From positions 1 to 18,660 of the forward strand of contig JAKOGH010000329.1 in NCBI GenBank assembly GCA_024811115.1: 18,660 nucleotides of DNA, read 5' to 3'. The notes beneath the pieces were generated by a model. The model was not told the DNA's origin and searched no databases. It saw only the letters and a program-made list of their open reading frames with translations. A program made the translations under genes and the position numbers. Positions 1-10,470 of the stretch are shown here, piece after piece (within the stretch, counting starts at the first letter, position 1; each line of letters starts with the position of its first letter). The stretch is from Terana coerulea (Eukaryota; Basidiomycota; Agaricomycetes; Polyporales; Phanerochaetaceae).

Positions 1-490
1 CATGTATATAGCACATTGCGGGCATAGTGCACGGCTGGCTCTGCTGTTACCGCCCGCCTCCGACGCTCCCACGACGGGCTCGGCCACCCGCCCCTCCTCA
101 GTTCCCAGCCGTTCGGGCGGGCAAACTGCACCGTGGTCTACGTGTATAGCACATGCCGTGCAGGCGTAGCGCGGTTGGCTCCAGTGCTACGCCTGCCGCT
201 TCCCGCCTCGGCGACGAGCTCGACGTTGCCCGTCCTTCCCTCAGTTCCGGCCGTTCGGCGTTGCGTAAGCTGCGCTGTGGTCTATGTATATAGCACATTG
301 TGGGCGTAGCGCACGGCTGGCTCTGGTGTTACCACCGCCCCTCCCCGACGCTCCCGACGACGAGCTCGACACCTCCTCGGTTACCGGCCGTTCGGGCGGA
401 GTAAGCTGCGCCGTGCTCTACGTGTATAGCACATGCCGTGCGGGCGTAGCGCGCAGTTGGCTTTGCTACCGCCGCCCGCCTCCCTTTGAA
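1..490 (+). repeat. Left subterminal array of ~140 bp repeats (3.5 copies)
   Basis: Units start at 1, 141, 283 and 421, so the periods are 140, 142 and 138 bp. The last copy is cut short near 490. Units 1 and 3 share one form of the leading segment (tgtatatagcacattg), and units 2 and 4 share another (gtgtatagcacatgccgtgc). This makes an alternating dimeric array of about 282 bp. Units 2 and 3 contain the 8 bp palindrome CGAGCTCG, which is degraded in unit 1. Open frames across the array are by-products of high GC. The array sits just beyond the 3' end of the partner gene and recurs inverted at 9695-10118. Binding sites for the transposase are a plausible role but only an inference. Confidence 0.9.
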
Positions 491-610
491 CTTTAGACAA
501 CTGACCGTTCCCACCTGCATGACCAGTCATATCATACTTTGATTGGTTGCACGATAAGTTGTAAGTACTAGTCTATTGTATGGCTACTATAACAACGCCG
601 GCCGTGTTGT

Positions 611-3600
611 CTAGCCTTCGACCCGCTGAGCACGAGGGACCCCGCTTTGTGCATCAGACCTCTTCTTCCTTGCCTTTCTTGCTACAAGGCCATTCGGACC
701 CATAACATTGAAGGCCGTGGGGGTGGACGGGGACCGGGCGGTAGAGCTCGAGGCAGCAAAAACGGGGTGCAAGGGGCCCAGAGCAGCGATGGCGGAGGCA
801 GAGACCCCAGTGAGGTCAACGGGCTCCGACAGTTCGGGCATCGCGCACGGAGGGGCGGGGTCAGCAGAGTCTTGAACAGGTGTAATCGAGGAGTCGTTGG
901 ATGTCTGCATCGGCACCGCTGTCGTGGTTGATGATGTTGCGGCCATAGTGCCCATCATGGCTGCGCGCTCAAGGTCTGCGCGACGACGCAGTCTCCTCCT
1001 TGAATGTGAGGTGCTCGGTATCGGTCAACCGTGAAACTGGGTAACACCGTTGTACCAGGCATTCCTAAGAATCTCGAGCTCAGTGCGTGAGCCGAGGTCG
1101 CCAGTGCGCAGAACTTGGCCAAGGGCCACCCGTCGATGACGATGCCGTATCTGTCGGTGATTTGACCCTCAAGTCGGCGTAATACATCCGAGGGGATCTT
1201 GACTGGATCCGCTGTGGAAGTGCAAGTCGGTTGGGAGGGCAAGGTTGACGAGGTGATCGCGAGCGTGGCTTTAGTGTCGATAGGATTGGCCGCGAATATA
1301 TCTGAAACCGAATAATCAGCTGAGACGACGACGACGTGACCTACCGAACGAAATACACCAAAGCGGAACACCACCTGGTGGAAGCCTCGGCGCCGACGAC
1401 CTAGCGAGACACTAATCAGCTACGAGAGACGGACGCGAAACTACTTACTCGGACTTCGGTGTCGGAGCGAATACTGATAACTATAACGAACGCGTATGCA
1501 GCGGGGGGCGTGTGAGCTCGAGGGGGAAAGATGGCTCCATTGAAGGCGGGAGGACGCCCTTTATATATGGTACACAGAAATCTCCCGCTACCGTTCTCTC
1601 GGTTGGGAGTTCGCTTGAAACATAACAGAGCTGAGAAAGAAGAACATACTGGTGCGAAGAGGTCCGAAAGCGGAATGAAACCTGGTTCTGGATGCGGCAT
1701 GTTGCGAAACTGTTGGCGCCGGGGATAGACACTCCGGTTCGTCCAGCTATGTCATGTTCGTACGGGCGATGGCTCGAGCTAGCGCAGAGACAGTGATGCG
1801 GCTTATTTACATGCGCGAACCGCTGCCCTCGGAGCGCGAGCACGGTCACTGTCCTGGCATAGGCCCTTACGTCCCGTCTTCCCACGATCACGGCCGTCGG
1901 TCCCTTTGTCATCTCGCGATGGTACATGAAAGAAGAGAGGAAGTGAGAGAGAGAGAGTATGCGAATGATGCAAGTGAGATGAATACGAGACGTGCACTAC
2001 CCTCCTGGCTGACCGAACTGCCGAGCAAGTGGTTCGCGAGGTGAAAGTTGCGTTCGAATGCGGATAGACGTGGGCGGCGTCTCCGTCCCGAAGCGTCAAC
2101 GCTTCCGCCTTCCTAATGCAGAATATTCGAATTATCAGCGTTTTTACGTCCAGCGCTTGAATCCACTACCACACCAGCGCATTGCTCTACATGGGCATCA
2201 GATCTACCAGTGACCACAGCAGGGGCTGATGAACAGAGAACATACGGAGCGCTTGGAAGATAAAGTCCTTGATGTCGCGCTTCATCTGTATGACCTGGGC
2301 CTGGTATTGTTGCGTAACACCTGCATGCCAAATCTTAAGCTTTGACAACATCAGGACGTAGTGGGTGATTCTTACCATGGACACCAGCAAGAGCGTACGC
2401 CTCAAGCCTAACGACGAAGTTGTTGACGCTGCGGTTGGTGGATAGCTGGAAGAATTCTGTTGAGCGCTCGGATGTTGAGAAGACGTGGGGCCGATTATAG
2501 TGGTCGATATCTGAGCGAACGGTGAACTGGAGGACCTCAGTGCCCGTCCGGCGCATGCAGATCCTCGAGCTAAGTACAGTCATGAGATGCCGCTCTCACT
2601 ATGCAGAGAATTACGTACCGTTTCCTGAACACTCTTCAAGGTTGCGCGGACATCGTGGAAGGCGTTGATGGGAACGTTGTGCTTCGCGAGGTGCCTCATC
2701 TCTCAAGCTCTTCCAGTTCCTCTACACCTTCCTTCGACGCTGCAGCCTTCTCCTCCTTGCTCATCGCCGCCCACTCGGCTTTGAGCGCCTTTGTCAGCTC
2801 GTGGACCCTCTTTTTCTTCTCGCCAGCTGGTAGATCTGCAGAACGTCGTTAGTCAGGCATCGGCAGACCAGAAAATTTGTTCAAAATTTTACTTGCTTGA
2901 ATCTCTTTGGTGCGAGCGTGAGTAAATCCATTCCAGGTAGTGACTTTCCGTGAGAGCTTCTTGACACGGGCAGTCTGCATCAACATTCGCTCAAAGTGCT
3001 TCACAGTGTGTTGTGGGAACAGGTGGTTCAGCTGCACCGCTTCCTGCTGAACTACACCTCGGGCAGCTTGGATGGCGTTTCGCAAGGCTGTTCGGTGCTG
3101 GAGTCGTTCTTCGGCACGCTTCTTCTTCTCGGCGGCGGTCAAGGCATTCGGACCGATTTTCGTGTCGAGACGCGTTTAAGAGCGGTACGCTTCTTGCGGG
3201 TGCTGTGTGACATTCGGCGAACCGAAGTCGCTGACGCCGCCAACATTGATATTGGCCATGTCGTGGTGAAGCTGCGAGAATGCTGTCAGCTGGGCATTAG
3301 TTGCCAAAAAAGAAGAGATTGCCCACACAGGCGTGGGAATGGTGGCTGCCGGTTGCTTGCTCAGCCACATGGAGAATCTCCGCTCAAATCTCATTGGTTA
3401 GCGGAAGGTGGGCTCAACGGAAATAATTCTGAGGGTGTATGACATGCTGCGAGTGTGCAGAGAAAGGTCAGTATCAACGGCGCTCTGGTACGAAGCGCAC
3501 GCGAGTGTCAAGAACTTGATGATCTATCTCTTCCCAAAACCATTGCACCTCCGTCTCCGAGACGCCATACAGTTGTAAGCGTTCAGTAAAGGCCTCAAGT

Positions 3601-5173
3601 GTACGAGAGGGCGATAGCCTCGACGAGTTGCAGAATGGTCGAGGTCTGATAGCCAAAGGCATCCAAGACCCTGTCCACAGTCACTCCCAGTGAGGGGACT
3701 GGAGTCGGCTCAGGTTCGGGCACGTCCCCAGCTGTAATGGCAGCAATAATATCACCACTTGTATGGCGAACATAGAAATATATCTTGTTTATAGCTGTAG
3801 AGGATGTTATATTAAGCAAGCAGTAGAGCTATCGACAAATCACATACCAGTGGTGACGAAGCCTCGGAAGGGAGAGCGCACCGGTGGTAATAGAACCTTG
3901 GGGCAGTGACTGCGCTGCGCTCGCTGGCTCAACATCTGTACCAGTGGTGTGACTGTCAGATTAATGGCCGTATTGTAGCAACGCCACGTATGCTGTACTG
4001 ACCTTTGCCAGTTATCGGCACCGTGCGAGCGGTCTTGCCGCCCTTCCGTGGTGTATCCTTGACTGCCGCTCGTACGCCTGAGCCAACCGAGGCTGCGGTG
4101 CTGAGAACGTCGTCCGATTTTACTGGAAGCTTGGCACGAGGGCGACCTTTCTAAAGATACTTCATGAGCGGACGTTCAGGAGTCATCGGCCCTGCTTACC
4201 TTGATGCTGCCAGTGACTGCGGGACCTGCTACCGATTGCGACTGCGGTTTGGTGGGGCGAGAGAACGTCGGTAGCGCGGGTGTCAAGTTCATCGTCAACG
4301 TCGTTGTCGGAAGGGATGGAGATTGGAGAGGGTACGGCCGGTCGGACAAAGCCGCACTGTGACCATCCGAGTCTCCCACGTCTGGGAGTGGTGCATTCGC
4401 ACGGTCAATGCTATGCTGCTGAGGCTTGTACCCTCCGAGGGGTTTGAGTGTGAGAGTCAGCTGTAACGCCTTCAGCTTTCCCGCCATCTCCGTAGTTCCC
4501 GCTGAGCCTTCGCCACTACGTCTGCACTCGCTGGACCGTCGCTCTCGCCATGGTTTGTCTTGAGGACTGGTGCTGTGTGCTCTCTAAACGCTTGAAGGAG
4601 CGGAACTGTCCCTTGGACACCATGAAGCAGAGTGCGTCGGCGAAGCTCTTCGTCTCGATGTACTTCACGAACTGGAATTCGAGGAGATGTGAATAAATAT
4701 CTGCACTGTAAGTTTGAACTGGAATCAGAAACTTGCAATACAGTGAACCCGGCGTAAGTACGTACTAGTTCATATACAACATAGCCTCACGCTTGTTGCC
4801 CTGCACCAAAGGATAGAAGCGAACACTCTGGCCGGAAAACATGCCTTGTACGACTGGAGAGTTTGCGAGGCATTCAAGAAGACTGTCGGTAGGGAGGTTT
4901 TCAACTTCGAGGACAGGCTCGTGGACTTTGGATACCTCGCATACGTCCGCCTGTGTTCGGCATGCAACAGCAATAGGGAACACAGGCGAGCTGTACCCTC
5001 CGGGAATTGGCTGGAAACTAGGGGCGTGGTGAGTTGCTATACAGACCCACGGGTATATTTCACTCACTTTGGGTGCTCGTAGGTTCCTGGTTGCGGTCCG
5101 CCGAGCACGACGTACCGAATACTACTGAGAGGGTCGCGGATCCGGGCTTGGGTGCAAACGGAACGAACGACAT
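611..5173 (-). CDS. KDZ-element partner protein (unnamed basidiomycete family), frame-broken
   Basis: Biochemical role unknown. The frame starts at the ATG at 5173 (MSFVPFAPKPG). Introns with normal borders lie at 5011-5066, 4706-4765, 4151-4199, 3953-4002, 3795-3847, 2836-2892, 2570-2618 and 2321-2375, and probably around 3405-3465. The N-terminus has YVVLGGPQPGTY and, after the second intron, YIETKSFADALCFMVSKG, loosely like the viroplasmin/RNase H1 N-terminal fold. A low-complexity S/T/P linker follows. The family core includes a Lys/Glu-rich helix, WNGFTHARTKEIQ, LPAGEKKKRVHEL and RTGTEVLQF. The C-terminal block has YGIVIDGWPLAKF and GDLGSRTELEILRNAW, and a basic tail with ARKARKKRSDA ends at 611. 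A TAA at 3174-3176 and single-base shifts near 5125, 4610, 3600, 2690, 2550, 1030 and 990 break the frame. An unexplained block separates the last two conserved parts. Family membership is from recalled pattern, not a search. Confidence 0.7.
1390..2245 (-). other. Unexplained block inside the partner gene, with a 148-codon ORF
   Basis: The partner reads clearly down to 2246 and again from about 1305, where an acceptor-like TTTCAG precedes IFAANPIDTK. Family members normally have only a few dozen residues between these parts, so about 850 bp here is unexpected. On the - strand the block holds an ORF at 1927-1481 whose ATG directly follows a CT-rich tract (1926-1957), as is common in basidiomycete promoters. 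It also holds a TATA-like TATATAAAGG at about 1557-1567. The predicted protein (MYHREMTKGPTAVIVGRRD...) has no domain I recognise. It could be a nested insertion, a long intron, a small unknown gene or chance. Confidence 0.35.
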
Positions 5174-5499
5174 TTCTACAACTATGTTTGTACAGCGAAG
5201 CAAGAGTAAACAGTCAGATATGAAGGTTTTTGAAGATTCGAAGAGATTCGAGATGACGAGCAACGAGGAAGTGGTGGCACGCACAAAGGTGAGTTTGGTT
5301 CTGGTTTGAGATCATACGCGAATGCTCGGTCCAGCAAGCTGGCTCGATTGCGTTCAACGCGTCTCATTTCCCGCACTTTGTTGTTCTCCTCGTCCAACCT
5401 CCCTCCACCATCACTCCCATTGTCCAATTCCTTTAACTTACTTATCTTACATCGCGATCTTCATACTCGTTAGCCTTTCTACACTAATATTCCATACTC
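5174..5499. promoter_or_regulatory. Shared divergent promoter of partner gene and KDZ transposase
   Basis: The 326 bp between the two start codons is the only upstream DNA that either gene has. On + the second half becomes pyrimidine-rich (about 5385-5490), typical of a fungal core promoter, and includes a CCAAT box near 5430. No clear TATA box is seen on either side. The head-to-head layout suggests co-expression of transposase and partner, which is inference. Confidence 0.55.
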
Positions 5500-8400
5500 A
5501 TGCCTTGCATAAAGCGCTCAAGGGAGTCTCTCGTTCTGTCCGCTAACACGACGCTAGCCACTCCTCTTGGACTGACATCTCGCCGTGAAGATGCACCCGT
5601 TCGAGTGAATCATGGCCAAACTTCGAAGATCTTAACCCAGAACCAAATCAGAGAGTATAGGAGGTGAAAGCAGCACGAGCGCAGGAGACACTCACAGGTA
5701 TGTTCGCGCCTCGGCTCCCGCTACTCAGGCTGGCGTCGAACATCTTATGACACTTGCTCGCTGTATTAGGTGCAACACCCAAAACTCGACAAGTCTTCAA
5801 GGACATTCAAGGACTAGCGGCCGCCCAATCAAATGAAAACGACGACGGTTACGTGCGGCCAGCTGGCGAAGATTCATCGGGTCAGTACGGCCGGTGAAGA
5901 CGAGGACGAGGCCGCCATCCACAGCACCATCGCAGCGCTTCCCAAGCACTTGCAGGAGGACGCCACGTTCGCTATAGCTTGCGAGATATAACCCACTACC
6001 GGTAAGCGTTCACGCCTTAGTTTGCAGCTACTGTACTCACCGCTACTTATGTAGCTTCAGAGGACGCCGCTACAAGAGACCCAGTAACTGGAAGCAACGA
6101 CGGCTAAAGGAATCCGAGAGATGGGAAGAAATACTCCCGTCTCTAGCCGACGCGTATATACGCTTGGAAGTACCCTTCCTCTGCCGTCGCATCGGACTCG
6201 CAGGAGAGCAATGCAGCCTCAGAAGCTCAGAGCGAGGACGTCCACGCATCGACTGTAGAGGACACTCGGCCAGCTACCCCATGTCACCGGACGCGAATGT
6301 TTCTACCGCAAATCAGCGCGTCGAACAGGACGTACAACCTCCACCGCAGACCACTGTGCATGGTGGTACTCAGTACCGCCTGCAGGTTTTCGATATCTTC
6401 ACACTCGAGGCAGAAACGACAGTTGATAGATCAGCAGACAGTGTCTCTCCAGCTGTCGATCTTGTTGAACATGGATATCTTCCAAAGACGCCGCGAACAG
6501 CCTACCATCGCGATTGCTCTTCGGACCCTTGAACTATTCCACCGGCTTCGTCTTCGTAAGGCATCATTCAGCGTAGAGGCATTCACGAAGGTTATATGTG
6601 ACTACTATGCGGTACATAACTTCATTTCTATTCCGAGTCCTCGCATCTGGTCTGACCATGTTGTGATACAGATACCTTTTGTCGCTACATGCGCATGATT
6701 CTCAGCGGATACGTCACGAGATTTACGTTCGTATCTTGCGAATAGTCAAGTCCCAGGTGTTTACGGCGTTGCATCGTAATACGGCCGGACTGGCGCGTGA
6801 AGAACGCATGTTGGGCGTGTTGCTACGTGGTAAGCCATGATCCTTGTCCTTGTCCTTGTCCTGGAGCTATTGCTCACCTTCACCAACTATAGCTTGAAGA
6901 TGAGGAGCCGTTGCGGTTTTCTCGGATGGTTGTCATCGACGGCAACAACAGTCTCAAGCGCATGGCGTCCGTTGGCAATCGCACTGTTGCAGACACTCGG
7001 GTGTTTGCTGACAGCGACTACTTCCTACCCATGGCCTACGTCGACAAATTCACTGGGGAGGTGCGCAGCCAAAAGGACCCCAACTACCTGGAAAGAATGT
7101 CGTTGATGATGATGCCGATGACGCATGGGCCAACGGCGATGATGAGACGGCGGGTGAAGGGGATCCGACAGACGGCGCTGGTACTGATGCTAATGGTCAT
7201 GAGTGCACCGAGAATTTCAAGGCAGCTTCTGCGGACGAAAAGAAGCGAATGTGGGCGATCTTCGAGGAAACTGGTGTATTCGCGTGCGCCTGCCGACATG
7301 GCTTCATTCTATGGCTGACGGATATGTTGCGGAGTGGTGAACTGTGAGTGAAAATCAGCACCTGCATAATTTGGATCAAATTTACCGTTCTGCAGGGCAA
7401 AGTATCCGGCTGGCGATTGTCTCCAAGCTCCTCGAAATTCTACCACGGGAATGGATCCTTGGCTACGATATAGGATGCACGTTCGAGACTACCGTCAAAA
7501 ACAGTTCGCTTGGCCCCGAGTTCACGGCCGCTGGTGCGCGATGCTGTGTGAACGCCTTCCATGGGTATACGCACAACTTCAAATGCCAGAGCAAGAACCA
7601 TCCCAACGTCATCAAAGGATTTGGTATAGAAGACCTTGAGACTCTCGAGCGCGTTTTCTCTGCGTCTAACGCCCTTGCGCCAGTCATCCGCCACGCCTCC
7701 GCATACCGCCGCCGGCTTCTGATCGACATCTACTTGAGCAGTGGGACGAAGACAAGTACGCCAACCTTGGTACTTTCCTTTATCACAACTACTTGCAAGC
7801 CCTGGATATCATTGAGAAAGATACTGTGGCACTGCAGAAAGCCGCCCTCGTCCTTTGAAGATATCCGATGAACAGTGGGCGCTCTTTGATCAAGCAGAGC
7901 AGAGGTTTTTCGTGACGCTGGGAAAGGAGCCTCTGTGGGACCCGCATGCCATTGCGTATGTGGAGCTTTTGCAAGAGCTTCACGTGCTTGAGGCGGCGCG
8001 ATCAACGTCTTCGAGCCGATTTCGCAGCGGCGCCTACGGATTGGACTTTCGTTGTCCCTGGATCAGGCGCCGACACAGTGAACTACGATGCTCAGGTATC
8101 CGCTACAAGAAAACTCGAGTCAGAACGCCGCCACGCCCGAGAGCGTTGACCGGGTTTCACTTGAGGTACAGGAAATGGAGGTCAAGCTCGGCATCTCGCA
8201 GTCCGACCGGTGGACCTCCGACAATCCCCGCTACGTCGCCACCGTTGCGTTCATGAATGAGCATAAGTATCGCAAGACGCTCGACAGGCTGCAAAAGCTT
8301 GTTATACAGCCGGCTCTTCAAGCTCCACAAGCTCAATCTCAGCCAGACAGTGCGTTCACCGCCCCTCACGCTGTGTCATGATTCTCATGTAATGTATAGG

Positions 8401-9533
8401 TTATCAGATGCGTACTCACATCTCCAAGTCACTGCAAAAGCGCTGCAAAGCAATCCGACGTGCTGTTGCATCATACAACGCCGCCGCTGCCGCCCTCAAC
8501 CCGCTTCGCCCCACCCCTGGACTGGGGTACGGTGTCCCACTATGGGTTCTCGAGCAGTTCGCGCTGCTCAAGGACACCCGTAACGATGTGCGGGACAAGC
8601 CTTGGACACACCCAGAAGTACGGGAAGCCATGAAACTGCGGCGTCGGATTGATCGAGGCGGGAGGAACTTGTCCGCTGCAACGTTGAAGTCCGACGGCTA
8701 CACACCGCAATACATGACGAAGAATTGGAGTTCGTTATCATTCTCTCTGACTTGCGTAAAGCCGGGGACCCGATTTATGGCGCAGCCAAGGCTTGGATTA
8801 CTCACCGGCGCAGAGTGAATCGTCAACTCATGCGGCGTGTTGAACAGATCTATAGTCTACCGGGTTTCACCGGTATTCGAGGCCCCGGCGTTCACCAATC
8901 TACTCCTCCCGTTGTCGCTGAAGGATCCCCTGTAGTCCCTGCGGCCCCTACCGATGTACTGCCGCCATGTTCTGTGCCTGGTACACCTGCCATGCCTGCC
9001 ACACCCCCACTACCTGTCAATATTGCTACTACCTCTGCACATCCGCCCGTCGTAGCTGCGCTTTCATCAGGTTCACTGGAGGTACAAGAGCTCCTCCACC
9101 GATATTTCCGCTGCCAACCAGAGGAGGATACTGTTATGCAGGACCAGCACGCAGTGGATAGCAGCAGCTATGGTAACATTTCTCAAGCTTACACCGACTT
9201 GGACGTGACCATGCATGAAGATATGACTGACAGTCCCGATGCCCTCTCCAAGTCTCCGGCACAAGTACCGGCATCACTGTCTCTGCCGCCCTCACCCCTT
9301 GCCATCGTCCCATGCTCTCTCCGCCACCAACGCCTCCGCCACTGTCTGATGACGAGTCTGACTATGATGACGACGAGTTCGATGATGACGAGGTACAGGA
9401 AGATATTGGTGGGATGATACAGTACTACGAAGCGGCTCATATAACAATAGCTTTGGCACAGTTTACGGCCTCACCTGTATACCACATTGTAGCTCATACT
9501 CTGTACCCCTGTATCATAGTTTCCAGGTCTTAG
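5500..9533 (+). CDS. KDZ transposase, CxC1-like class, frame-broken
   Basis: RNase H-fold transposase of the Kyakuja-Dileera-Zisupton group, expected to act on the element's own ends in the nucleus. The start at 5500 (MPCIKRSRESL) opens a frame running into KILTQNQIREYRR. Introns lie at 5698-5769, 6002-6054, 6612-6671, 6830-6892, 7344-7395 and 8350-8407. A lone Cys cluster, NACWACCYV, sits just before intron 4. The core follows: FSRMVVIDGNNSLKRM, KRMWAIFEETGVFACACRHG, LGYDIGC, CCVNAFHGYTHN, GIEDLETLERVFS, then QWDEDKYANLGTFLYHNY. Asp of DGNNS, Asp of YDIGC and Glu of IEDLE are candidate catalytic acids, by inference. The C-terminal helical part has MRTHISKSLQKRCKAIR, CNVEVRRLHTAI and RRRVNRQL, then a Pro-rich and Asp-rich tail. 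At least fifteen single-base breaks are present, for example near 5660, 6490, 6795, 7090, 7410, 7733, 7857, 8315, 8515, 8548 and 9310. Homology continues across each break. Confidence 0.9.
6841..6862 (+). repeat. TCCTTG microsatellite inside transposase intron 4
   Basis: About three and a half copies of the hexamer TCCTTG lie just after the donor of intron 4 of the KDZ gene (6830-6892). It is pyrimidine-rich and non-coding once the intron is removed. Confidence 0.8.
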
Positions 9534-9694
9534 CAATGAGGAGTGACCGGGGATGTAGCATGGGCGTCGCGTCGCGCACCTCCAAGTGCTAGCGCCGATG
9601 ACGCGCCGACATGCATGTCAGCCCGTCATAATAGCATATTGAAGCCGACACTGATGTGCAATTGAAACATGAAAAGGAATATAACTACAACTTA

Positions 9695-10118
9695 GAATGC
9701 AAGTTACCCGGCTCCAAACGGCTAGGAGAATTGAGGAGGGCGTGCGACACCGCGCTTCATTGTCGGGAGCAGCGAGCAGGCCCCAGGGGCGGCCGGTAGC
9801 GGCAGAGTTGATCGCACGCTGTACTCGTTCTGATAGCACTATACAAACACCATACAACGCTGGCTTACCCCACGCCGAACGGCTGGGAACTGAGGAGGGC
9901 GGGCGGCGTCGAGCTCGTCGTCGGGAGCGTCGGGGAGGCGGGCGGTAACAGCAGAGCCAGCCGTGCACTATGCCCGCAATGTGCTATATACATAGACCAT
10001 GGCGCAGCTTACCCGACGCCGAGCGGCCAAGAACTGAGGAAGGGGCGGGGCGGTGTCGAGCTCGTCGTCGGGAGTGTCGGGAGCGGCGGGCGGGCAAGGC
10101 CGAGGGCGGCGGACAGCG
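9695..10118 (-). repeat. Right subterminal array, inverted copies of the left repeat
   Basis: Read on the - strand this is the repeat of bases 1-490. The best copy spans 9849-9994 and is identical to the left array over 60 bp (9934-9993 against 2-61). An inner, more diverged copy spans about 9700-9848, and an outer partial copy about 9995-10118. The copies at 9849-9994 and 9995-10118 keep the CGAGCTCG palindrome. The array starts about 160 bp past the stop of the KDZ gene. The gap 9534-9694 holds no gene, only a 12 bp palindrome GACATGCATGTC near 9610 and AT-rich 3' flank. Confidence 0.88.
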
Positions 10119-10470
10119 CCCAGGGACGATGACGCCACAAGGAGGACGGGCAGCGCCCAGGGGGCATGGCTCGGAGTCGGCCGAGAAGATCTGATCCAGA
10201 TCTGGACCTGATGGGCCGACAAGGGCCGACAAGGCCGAGGGCGAGGGCGGGGGGCGGGGCGGGAGGGCAGGCGCTGTCCTTACCTCACAAGGGAAATCGC
10301 TTTTATCAAGGTCGCTATCCGGCAGTCGGCGGTAGAACAGACTCCCAGTCCTGCTAGAAACGCATACCCGGGGGCATATGCAAGTCTTATATGATATCAG
10401 ATCGATGAGGTCCAGGTGATCTTGGCTACCTGGTGGCTGCAATCCCCTCATATATAGCTCGCAGGGTACC
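10119..10470. other. GC-rich flank, possible outer part of the element
   Basis: No gene is seen. The first ~200 bases are strongly G-rich on + and hold small duplications: cagcgcccaggg twice (about 10116 and 10151) and gggccgacaa twice (about 10212). From about 10470 the base composition drops sharply to AT-rich. That transition is a candidate for the true right boundary of the element, but no matching terminal sequence on the left is visible to confirm it. Confidence 0.4.

Larger units (their letters stand above)
1..10118. mobile_element. KDZ-type two-gene DNA transposon, left end outside window
   Basis: The stretch has the layout of a self-contained element. A KDZ transposase gene on + and an unrelated partner gene on - are transcribed away from a shared centre. 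Each gene ends 120-170 bp from an array of ~140 bp repeats, and the two arrays are in inverted orientation. Bases 2-61 are a perfect reverse complement of 9934-9993. KDZ elements are known from basidiomycetes as large DNA transposons that carry companion genes. The outer boundaries are not resolved: the left array runs into base 1 and the right one fades in mid-unit near 10118, before a GC-rich stretch that may also belong to the element. No target-site duplication can be tested. Transposase homology and the inverted arrays are seen directly. The claim that they form one mobile unit is inference. Confidence 0.72.

Noticed and set aside
98..520. ORFs of 60-70 codons on both strands across the left array
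   Set aside because: They come from the GC-rich repeat units themselves, recur from unit to unit, and encode no recognisable protein.
611..5173. Partner gene as a TET/JBP dioxygenase, since such genes are known companions of KDZ elements
   Set aside because: No HxD...H iron-binding pattern or other dioxygenase motif is visible in any frame of the gene.
6840..7120. CRISPR-like or regulatory repeats (TCCTTG and GAT runs)
   Set aside because: They are simple microsatellites: one in an intron, the other encoding an Asp-rich segment of the transposase.
611..9533. Calling the transposase and partner pseudogenes
   Set aside because: The same type and density of frame breaks occurs in the conserved AAA ATPase gene, and one also in phosphatidylserine synthase, so the breaks cannot be taken as decay.
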